Shown piece after piece: positions 53,034 to 59,388 of a stretch of DNA of 64,000 nucleotides. The stretch lies in the NCBI GenBank assembly GCA_022616435.1, contig JAKEET010000084.1, positions 43,371 through 107,370 on the forward strand. The letters are read 5' to 3'. The DNA comes from Gemmataceae bacterium (GTDB lineage Bacteria; Planctomycetota; Planctomycetia; Gemmatales; Gemmataceae). The number at the start of each line of letters is the position of its first letter. Position 1 is the first letter of the stretch. The translations under genes and the position numbers were made by a program. The notes below the pieces were generated by a model that was given only the letters and a program-made list of their open reading frames with translations, did no database searches and was not told the DNA's origin.

Positions 53034-53855
53034 ATGAGTGTGCCCGACGAAAGGCGGGCCCGGCGCTGGCTGGCGCTGCTCTTCGCCCTGACCTGTGCCG
53101 GCCTGGGGTTCGGCCTGTGGGCTCTGTACCCGCACCTGGTCGAGGAGCACCGCCGCCTGGAGCCGTGGCAGGCCGTGCTCATCTGGACCGGGGACGTGGT
53201 CGCCCTGTTCTGGTTCGTCCGTTACTTCGTCATGCACTATTTCCAGGGCCGGCCGCTCGGGGGAAAGGCCGCCGGGACGGGCGGGAAGATCGCCATCATC
53301 AGCCTCCTGCTTGCCCTGGCGGTGGACCTCACGGCCACGGTGCTGCTCCAGCGGCACGATCGTGAGTGTTTCCAGGCGGCGGAGGTGGTGGCGGGCGAGG
53401 TCCACGCCGTCGAGTTGCGCAGCCCCCGTACCCCCCTTGGCACGGTGTATCGCCTGCGCTGTCATTTCCGCGGCAAGGACGGCGTCGGCCGCGAGGCGGC
53501 CTTCTACGTCAGCGGCGTCCGGGAGCGCCCCAACCTGCCAGCGGATCTGGTCCAGAACCTGGTCAAAGGACAGGTCCCGTTCCCGCTGAAAGTCTCCTAC
53601 GACCCCCAGCACCCGGCCCGCACCTGGATCACCGACCTGGGCGGCGGGCGGCACGGATTCCTCATCCACAGCCTGTCCGCGTTGGCCGTCTTGCTTCAGG
53701 GGTTTACCCTGTTCCTCTTTCACGGTGTGCCGGGGTCGCTGGCGAGGATGTACGGCCGGGACCCCTGGTGGATCGACCTGCACCGGGCCTATCCGATCAT
53801 GGTCGAGGCTCTGGTCCTGGCCATGATCGGCTTCGTCTACTTGCGTGCGCTGTAG
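53034..53855 (+). CDS. Membrane protein of the DUF3592 type
   Basis: A 273-residue protein with four hydrophobic segments (LALLFALTCAGLGFGLWALY; AVLIWTGDVVALFWFVRYF; IISLLLALAVDLTATVLLQ; a C-terminal pair). Between the third and fourth lies a soluble beta domain (VVAGEVHAVELRS...YRLRCHFRGKDG...VPFPLKVSYDPQHPARTW) resembling DUF3592. The function is unknown. AAAGGAGG precedes the ATG by 5 nt. An ACAGGGT/ACCCTGT hairpin lies just upstream (52991-53012). Confidence 0.8.
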   Translation: MSVPDERRARRWLALLFALTCAGLGFGLWALYPHLVEEHRRLEPWQAVLIWTGDVVALFWFVRYFVMHYFQGRPLGGKAAGTGGKIAIISLLLALAVDLTATVLLQRHDRECFQAAEVVAGEVHAVELRSPRTPLGTVYRLRCHFRGKDGVGREAAFYVSGVRERPNLPADLVQNLVKGQVPFPLKVSYDPQHPARTWITDLGGGRHGFLIHSLSALAVLLQGFTLFLFHGVPGSLARMYGRDPWWIDLHRAYPIMVEALVLAMIGFVYLRAL

Positions 53856-54128
53856 CAATTCCATTTTTTTTCTTGCCTTGCCCAGCTTCGCGCCAAAAAG
53901 TGTTCTATGCTATGGTGAATCCTCCTAGTTGATCGCCCCCCACTCCGTCCTCGATCAGCTACCCCCCCAAAGCTTCGCCGGCGCTAGGCCGACGGCGTCA
54001 CGCAGCTGAGTCTGCGCAGTCCGCCGCGCTGCCTGGTTCCATCCTACCCCGCGGGGATACCCGTGCTGGCGATGCCCTCGTTTGTCCCACCTAACTCAAC
54101 GTTTGTCTTTCCCCCAGGAGAGGCTCCC

Positions 54129-56045
54129 GTGTCCCATTCGTCTCTTTCCGTCTCTCGTCTCGTCAGCGCCTTGTCCCACCCGCGCCGTCGCGCAACTCGG
54201 CCGGCGAGACCCACCGTCAAACTGCGATGCGAGGCCCTTGAGGATCGCTTCGTGCCCACCACGTTCGTGCAGACCGGCGGCGTCATCACGCAGAACGCCG
54301 ACTTGCTGCACCGTTACGATTTCGATGGCAACCTGAATGACATCCTTGGCGGACCGGCACTGGTCGCCAGCGATGCCCTCAACCAGGGAACCGTGGCCGG
54401 CGGCCGCTACACCTTCGCCGCCAACCAGGGGCTGCAGCTGAGCGGCGGTCTCGCCGACACCGCAAGCTACTCGATCGAGCTGGTCATGGAGTTCGACGAC
54501 CTCGAACCCCAATGGAAAAAGGTGATCGACTTTGCAGGGCTGACCGTTGACAACGGGCTGTACCTCGTCGACGGGAACGTAATCCTGTTCCCGGATGCCC
54601 CTCCGGGCCCTGACGCCGTCCAGGCCAACACCGACTTCCACGTCGTCATCACCCGCGACGGGGCTACCGGCGTGACACGAACCTACCTCAACGGCGTGTT
54701 GCAGGTGGTTCACGACCCCGGACCGGCATCCGACGGGGTCGTGTCGCCGACCAACACGTTGACTTTCTTCCACGACGACGTTGTATTGGAAGGGACGGAG
54801 TCCCAGGCGGGTTCGGCGGCCTACATCGCCATCTACAACGGGCCGTTGAGCGACGCCGACGTGGCCGCCCTCGCCCAGGCCAGCACCGTCGCCAATCCGA
54901 CCGAGGTCAGCGTTCTCGAAGGCGAGACGGCAAGCATGAGCGGCACCTTCCACAGCTCGAATGCCGACCCGGTCACGATCGATTCCCCGATCGGCGACAT
55001 CGGCCAATCGTCCGGCGCCCATGGCACGTGGACGTGGACCTTGGTGACGGGCGACGGATCGGGCCAAGCCCAGACGGTTACGATCACGGCCAGCGACGCC
55101 AACGGCAACGTGTCGACGACGACGTTTGATCTGACCGTGAACAACGTGGCCCCGAGCGTGGCAGCCGACCAGGCGACCGTGACGGTGGACGCAGGCCAGA
55201 CGGCCGTCGCCACCGGGACCTTGAGCGATCCCGGCAACGACATCGCGTCGTTGACGGCGTCGGTGGGCACGATCGTCGACAACGGCGACGGCACCTGGAG
55301 CTGGTCATTCCCCGCGCAGGATGAATCCGAGAGCCAGACGGTCACCGTGACGGTGACCGACAGCGATGGCGAGGTCGCGACGACCTCGTTCGACCTGGTG
55401 GTGGTCGCCGCGCCGCCGGCCGGCGGCAGCGTAACAGTGGTCGATGGCGTGCTGCACATCGTCGGCACCGCCGACTCGGACAAGGTCAGCATCGACAGGA
55501 AGGGCAGGGACCAGGTGCGGGTCCGCGCCGACTTCCTGCCGGAGCCCGTCATTGTCAGTCTGGCCGACGTCAACCGGATCGTGGCCGAGCTGGGCGAAGG
55601 CGATGATTGCCTCGAGATCGCGGCGCGCGTGGAGCTGCCGGCCGTGATTCACGGCGGGGCAGGCAATGATTGCTTGCGGAGCGGCGGCGGGTCGGCCGTG
55701 CTCCTGGGCGACGCCGGCAACGACGAGCTCAAGGGAGGCCGCGGCCGCGACATCCTCATCGGCGGGACCGGCCGGGACTCGCTCAAGGGCGGCCGCGATG
55801 ACGACGTGCTCATCGGCGGCACGACCAATCGCGATCAAGACGACGCGGCGCTGTTCGACGCCCTGGCGATCTGGACCAGCGACGGCTCCTTCGCAGCCCG
55901 CGCCGCCGCCTTCAAGGCCCTGGTCACGGTGTTCGACGACTTTGAGCCGGACTTCCTCAAGGGCGGCGACGGCTGCGACCTGGTCTACTGCGGCAGGGGC
56001 GACGTCTACAAGGGCAAGTTCCACAAGCGGCTCGGCCGCAAGTAA
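54129..56045 (+). CDS. Planctomycete cell-surface protein with LamG-like, Ig-like and Ca-binding (RTX) repeats
   Basis: A 638-residue secreted protein. The N-terminus has the planctomycete 'LEDR' signature (LRCEALEDRFVPTTF). Residues about 35-260 form a LamG-like lectin/glucanase fold (LHRYDFDGNLND...YIAIYNGPLSDADVAAL). Two repeated Ig/cadherin-like units follow (TVTITASDANGNVSTTTFDL; TVTVTVTDSDGEVATTSFDL), then RTX-type nonapeptides (GGAGNDCLRSGG, GDAGNDELKGGRGRDILIGG) that bind Ca2+. It is likely exported and surface-attached. GTG 54129 follows AGGAGAGG; the upstream 273 bp hold no gene. Confidence 0.88.
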   Translation: MSHSSLSVSRLVSALSHPRRRATRPARPTVKLRCEALEDRFVPTTFVQTGGVITQNADLLHRYDFDGNLNDILGGPALVASDALNQGTVAGGRYTFAANQGLQLSGGLADTASYSIELVMEFDDLEPQWKKVIDFAGLTVDNGLYLVDGNVILFPDAPPGPDAVQANTDFHVVITRDGATGVTRTYLNGVLQVVHDPGPASDGVVSPTNTLTFFHDDVVLEGTESQAGSAAYIAIYNGPLSDADVAALAQASTVANPTEVSVLEGETASMSGTFHSSNADPVTIDSPIGDIGQSSGAHGTWTWTLVTGDGSGQAQTVTITASDANGNVSTTTFDLTVNNVAPSVAADQATVTVDAGQTAVATGTLSDPGNDIASLTASVGTIVDNGDGTWSWSFPAQDESESQTVTVTVTDSDGEVATTSFDLVVVAAPPAGGSVTVVDGVLHIVGTADSDKVSIDRKGRDQVRVRADFLPEPVIVSLADVNRIVAELGEGDDCLEIAARVELPAVIHGGAGNDCLRSGGGSAVLLGDAGNDELKGGRGRDILIGGTGRDSLKGGRDDDVLIGGTTNRDQDDAALFDALAIWTSDGSFAARAAAFKALVTVFDDFEPDFLKGGDGCDLVYCGRGDVYKGKFHKRLGRK

Positions 56046-56062
56046 CCATCGTTATGCGTCGT

Positions 56063-56123
56063 CACGACACCGCGTTGGATTCTGGACACGGCGCCCGTGT
56101 GTCCGGCATCCAAGGCGGTGTCG
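56063..56123. repeat. Large imperfect inverted repeat (29-bp arms) downstream of the surface-protein gene
   Basis: Arms 56063-56091 and 56095-56123 pair in 26 of 29 positions with a CGC loop; the tips read GGACACGG-CGC-CCGTGTCC and the base is CACGACACCGC. No run of T follows, so it is more likely a mobile palindrome or a processing site than a classical terminator. Confidence 0.85.
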
Positions 56124-56163
56124 TGCTGTTTATTGACGGACGGATTGATAGGGCGCGATGTTG

Positions 56164-56314
56164 GAGGGTGGCATGCTTTCGCCGATCGCTCGCCACACGT
56201 GAACCATTGGACCATCACGGCGAAAGCATACTGTCCCCGGCGACACCCCGCATGCTTTCGCGGTGTTGGTCCAGAAGATCTCGTTGTCGCGTGGGAGCCG
56301 CGAAAGCATGCCAC
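56164..56314. repeat. Cluster of four GCATGCTTTCGC half-sites in alternating orientation
   Basis: GCATGCTTTCGCCG (56171), CGGCGAAAGCAT (56219), GCATGCTTTCGCGG (56250) and CCGCGAAAGCATGCCACC (56298) make nested palindromes over 150 bp. The first copy (56164-56187) is identical over 24 bp to 24021-24044 in inverse orientation. No gene is present between 56046 and 56387. Confidence 0.8.
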
Positions 56315-56358
56315 CCATGCTACCCCCGTCGAATAGTCCGGGATTCCGGCTCGTGGCG

Positions 56359-56381
56359 GCGAACGCCAAGCCGCACGCGGC
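56359..56381. repeat. Single arm of the REP-like family of 51553-51631
   Basis: This 23-bp stretch (with GCGAACGCCAAGCCGC) matches the right arm of the element in the ygiQ-like gene with two differences. No second arm is evident. Confidence 0.65.
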
Positions 56382-56387
56382 GGATTC

Positions 56388-56651
56388 TTAGCCGCCCGCA
56401 TCCGCGGACAAGAGCAGCAGCCGCGCTCCGTCCGCGAGCGCCCGGCGACAATCGGTCAGGAACTCCCTGCCGTCCAGCGAGAGCCGGTAGTGCTCCGCCA
56501 ACCGGCCCGCCTGCAACAGTCCGCGCAGCCCTGGACACCGGCGTTCCACTTCCGCCAGCGCGGCGCCCACCGTCGCGGCGCGCACCATCAACTCGGCGCG
56601 GCCGGCGCGCTCGCGCGGGATGCCGTAGAACTCGACGATCACTTCGGGCAT
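56388..56651 (-). CDS. Ubiquitin-like MoaD/ThiS-family small protein
   Basis: An 87-residue beta-grasp protein opening PEVIVEFYGIPRERAGRAEL, with TVGAALAEVERRCPGL, and ending DGARLLLLSADAGG. The terminal GG is the reactive tail activated by MoeB/ThiF-type enzymes for sulfur transfer or protein conjugation. It differs from the canonical MoaD at 62307-62546 and is not next to any E1-like enzyme here. It is divergent from the DJ-1/PfpI gene. ATG 56651 was chosen; an upstream start at 56675 is less likely. Confidence 0.8.
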   Translation of the reverse strand: MPEVIVEFYGIPRERAGRAELMVRAATVGAALAEVERRCPGLRGLLQAGRLAEHYRLSLDGREFLTDCRRALADGARLLLLSADAGG

Positions 56652-56711
56652 TCCTTTATAATAGCCCCGCCTCATCGTTCATCACCAAGACCAAGCAAGC
56701 GGAGTCTCCCC

Positions 56712-57263
56712 ATGAAGAAAGTCCTGCTGGTCATCGGCGACGCGGCCGAAGTCTTCGACACGCTCTACCCGCTGTTCCGCGTCCGCGAAGACGGCCATCA
56801 GGTGGTCGTGGCCGGCCCGGAGAAACGCGTCTATCACCTGGTGCAGCACGACCGCCATCCCGACTGGGACATCACCGTCGAAACGCCGGGCTACCGGCTG
56901 GCCGCCGACATCGCCTTCCGCGACATCAAGCCGGAGGAATACGCCGGCATCCTCATCACCGGCGGGCGGGCGCCGGAGTACATCCGCTATGACAAGCACC
57001 TGATCCAGGTCGTGCGGTTCATGATGGAGAAGGGCCTGCCGGTCGGCTCGGTGTGCCACGGCATCGAGGTGCTGGCGACGGCCGACGTGATTCGCGGCAA
57101 GAAGGTGACGACGGTGGCGAAGTGCCGGTTCGACGCGGAGGTGTGCGGCGGCGTGTACGTGGATCAGGAAGTGGTGGTGTCGGGCAACATCGTGACGGCG
57201 CGGACGTGGCACGACAATCACGCGTGGATGCGCGAGTACATGAAGCTGTTGAACGGCCGGTGA
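56712..57263 (+). CDS. DJ-1/PfpI-family protein (glutamine amidotransferase-like fold)
   Basis: A 183-residue protein. KKVLLVIGDAAEVFDTLYPL opens the fold, YAGILITGGRAPEYIR holds the acidic residue region, and VGSVCHGIEVLATADVI carries the nucleophile-elbow Cys in CHG. ARTWHDNHAWMREY ends the core. Such proteins act as proteases, glyoxalases/deglycases or chaperones; the activity here is not known. GGAG lies 8 nt before the ATG. Confidence 0.92.
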   Translation: MKKVLLVIGDAAEVFDTLYPLFRVREDGHQVVVAGPEKRVYHLVQHDRHPDWDITVETPGYRLAADIAFRDIKPEEYAGILITGGRAPEYIRYDKHLIQVVRFMMEKGLPVGSVCHGIEVLATADVIRGKKVTTVAKCRFDAEVCGGVYVDQEVVVSGNIVTARTWHDNHAWMREYMKLLNGR

Positions 57264-57401
57264 ACGCGTGTGGCCTTTGCTTGACAGCGCCGCGATACGG
57301 CCTATAAATTCATCATGCACACCCACGGCGCGGCGGCCCGTGGGTTGTTTCATGTTCCGGCAGGATGCCGCGGTTTCGAACGACCACCGTGAGGCGCGGC
57401 C

Positions 57402-58034
57402 ATGAGCAACCGCATCAAACCTGAACGCCGCGGCGCCGAAAAACCCAACGGCCGGGAGTTGACCGGCCCCGTCGATCACGCCCGGATTGCCGCCGCCGTC
57501 CGCGAGATCCTGGCGGCGGTCGGCGAGGACCCGGACCGCGAAGGCCTGCGCGAGACGCCGGCACGCGTCGCCCGCATGTATGAAGAGATGTTCGCCGGCA
57601 TGCGCCAGGATCCGGCGGGGGTGCTCGAAAAGAGCTTCACGGAGAAATACGACGAGATGGTCCTCGTCAAGGACATCCGCTTCGAAAGCCTGTGCGAGCA
57701 CCACCTGCTGCCGTTCTTCGGCAAGGCGCACATCGCCTATCTGCCAAACGGCAAGATCGTCGGTCTGAGCAAGCTGGCCCGCGTCGTCGAAATCCTGTCG
57801 CGGCGCCCGCAGGTGCAGGAGCGGATGACGGAGGACATCGCCGACCTGCTGATGATCGAGCTCGACGCCCGCGGCGTGGGCGTCGTCCTGGAAGCGACGC
57901 ACACGTGCATGGCGATCCGCGGCGTCCGCAAGGCCAACAGCATCTGCACCACCAGCGCCATGCGCGGCGGCTTCAAGGACCACCCGGAAACCCGCTCGGA
58001 ATTCATGGCCCTCATCCACGGCGGCCGGCGGTAG
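57402..58034 (+). CDS. folE: GTP cyclohydrolase I
   Basis: A 210-residue enzyme making 7,8-dihydroneopterin triphosphate for folate or pterins. Key residues are visible: FESLCEHHLLPFFGKAHIAY (zinc-binding Cys and His), GLSKLARVVEILSRRPQVQE, and THTCMAIRGVRK (second zinc Cys). The N-terminal ~20 residues are an extra hydrophilic extension. It is followed 4 nt later by a membrane-protein gene. The ATG 57402 is the start. Confidence 0.96.
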   Translation: MSNRIKPERRGAEKPNGRELTGPVDHARIAAAVREILAAVGEDPDREGLRETPARVARMYEEMFAGMRQDPAGVLEKSFTEKYDEMVLVKDIRFESLCEHHLLPFFGKAHIAYLPNGKIVGLSKLARVVEILSRRPQVQERMTEDIADLLMIELDARGVGVVLEATHTCMAIRGVRKANSICTTSAMRGGFKDHPETRSEFMALIHGGRR

Positions 58035-58038
58035 TGTC

Positions 58039-58845
58039 ATGGCGGCGACGTTCTGCTTGCGGCTGGCGTTCGGCATGATCGCTTCGTTGCTGGTGGTCGA
58101 TCCCGCTCCGATCCCGCCGCGGTTCTTTCGCGTGCAATTCCTGGCCACGCTCGGCTTGCTCGCCGTGGCCGCCTACTTTCTCTGGTTCCATCCGCTCGAG
58201 CGCGTATCGGAAATGACCGATACGGGTCGTTTCGACCACGCCGCGCTGTGGACTCAGTGGACCTGGATCACCGTGGCCGCGAGCATCGGCATTTGCTTTC
58301 TGGGCTGTATTGTCTGGCACATCGATCAATCTCCAGGCGGCGTCGCGATCATCCGCCTGACAACCGTGGCGGCCGCGCTCGTGCTCTTCTTTGCCACACC
58401 GTGGAAGGATGCGGAACGGCTTGATTGGTGGAAGGTGATGGATCAATTCGCGTCGGCCGCCCTGCTGGGGACGACCACGAGCGCGATGCTGCTGGGGCAC
58501 TCCTATCTGATCTCGCCGGCGATGACCATGGCGCCGCTGCGGCGGATGTTGATGGCCGGGACCGTGGCCCTGGCGCTGCGCGTCGCCCTCGCCCTTTGGG
58601 GCCTGTGGCTGTGGACAGCCGAGCGTCCCTTGGCTACCCTGGATGTAGAAACCCTGTTGTGGCTTTCGGCACGCTGGCTCCTCGGCATCCTGGCCCCGCT
58701 GGCGCTGGGCTGGATGGCGTGGGAAACGGCCCGCATCCGCTCGACGCAATCGGCGACCGGGATTCTCTATGTCGTGGTCATCGTCTGCTTCCTCGGCGAG
58801 TTGACGAGCCTGCTGCTTCTGGAAAAGACAGGATCGGTGCTGTGA
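58039..58845 (+). CDS. Multi-pass membrane protein of unknown function
   Basis: A 268-residue protein with seven or eight hydrophobic helices (for example VQFLATLGLLAVAAYFLWFH, ITVAASIGICFLGCIVWHID, ILYVVVIVCFLGELTSLLLL). A few polar residues lie within the membrane, such as LLGHSYLISPAMTMAPL (a His and a Ser). I do not recognise the family. The GTG of the next gene overlaps its TGA stop (GTGA), so the two are translationally coupled. Confidence 0.8.
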   Translation: MAATFCLRLAFGMIASLLVVDPAPIPPRFFRVQFLATLGLLAVAAYFLWFHPLERVSEMTDTGRFDHAALWTQWTWITVAASIGICFLGCIVWHIDQSPGGVAIIRLTTVAAALVLFFATPWKDAERLDWWKVMDQFASAALLGTTTSAMLLGHSYLISPAMTMAPLRRMLMAGTVALALRVALALWGLWLWTAERPLATLDVETLLWLSARWLLGILAPLALGWMAWETARIRSTQSATGILYVVVIVCFLGELTSLLLLEKTGSVL

Positions 58846-59303
58846 AGGTCGTGTTCGCATGTCCGCAGTGCGGCGCCCCGGCCCAGGCGCGCTTGGATTC
58901 GCCCAGCGACTGGCAATGCGCCGCGTGCCGGCATCCGCTCCACGTGCATGCCCCCGATCCCGCACTCGCGACGTGCCGGATCTGCGGCAATCACGAGCTC
59001 TACAAGAAGAAGGACTTTCCGCACGGCCTGGGGATGGCGATTCTGGTCCTGGCCTGCGCCCTGTCGTTGGTGACCTATAACTGGTACGAGAAGTGGCTGA
59101 CCTGGGCGATCCTGATCGGCACCGCGGCCTTCGACGGCGTGCTGTATCTCCTGGTCGGCGATGCCATCGTCTGCTACCGCTGCAACGCCCATTACCACGG
59201 GTTCCAAGCGACAACCGAGCATCAGCCCCATGAACTAACCATCGGCGAACGGTATCGCCAGGAACGCTTGCGCCGCGAACAGTTGAAGACGGGCAGGCCC
59301 TGA
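58842..59303 (+). CDS. Zinc-ribbon membrane protein
   Basis: A 153-residue protein. The N-terminus has three CxxC pairs (CPQCGAP, CAACRH, CRICGN), then two transmembrane segments (MAILVLACALSLVTYNW; LTWAILIGTAAFDGVLYLLV), then a fourth pair CYRCNAHYHGF and a charged tail. It probably binds one or two zinc ions at the membrane. GTG 58842 overlaps the preceding stop. Confidence 0.82.
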   Translation: MKVVFACPQCGAPAQARLDSPSDWQCAACRHPLHVHAPDPALATCRICGNHELYKKKDFPHGLGMAILVLACALSLVTYNWYEKWLTWAILIGTAAFDGVLYLLVGDAIVCYRCNAHYHGFQATTEHQPHELTIGERYRQERLRREQLKTGRP

Positions 59304-59310
59304 TATTTCC

Positions 59311-59367
59311 ACCGCTGGCGGCTTCGCGTTCGCTGGTGCATTCGGCGAGCGCCAAGCCGCAAGCGGT
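59311..59367. repeat. REP-like palindrome, intergenic copy of the ygiQ insert
   Basis: Arms 59311-59333 and 59345-59367 pair in 20 of 23 positions around an 11-bp loop; the right arm contains GCGCCAAGCCGCAAGCGG. It lies in the short gap before the GlcD-GlcF-type gene and partly in its leader. Confidence 0.8.
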
Positions 59368-59388
59368 GATCAAGAGAACCATTCGCGC

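Noticed and set aside
50877..53864. Long minus-strand open frame opposite ygiQ and the DUF3592-type gene
   Set aside because: It crosses two well-defined plus-strand genes and shows no domain.
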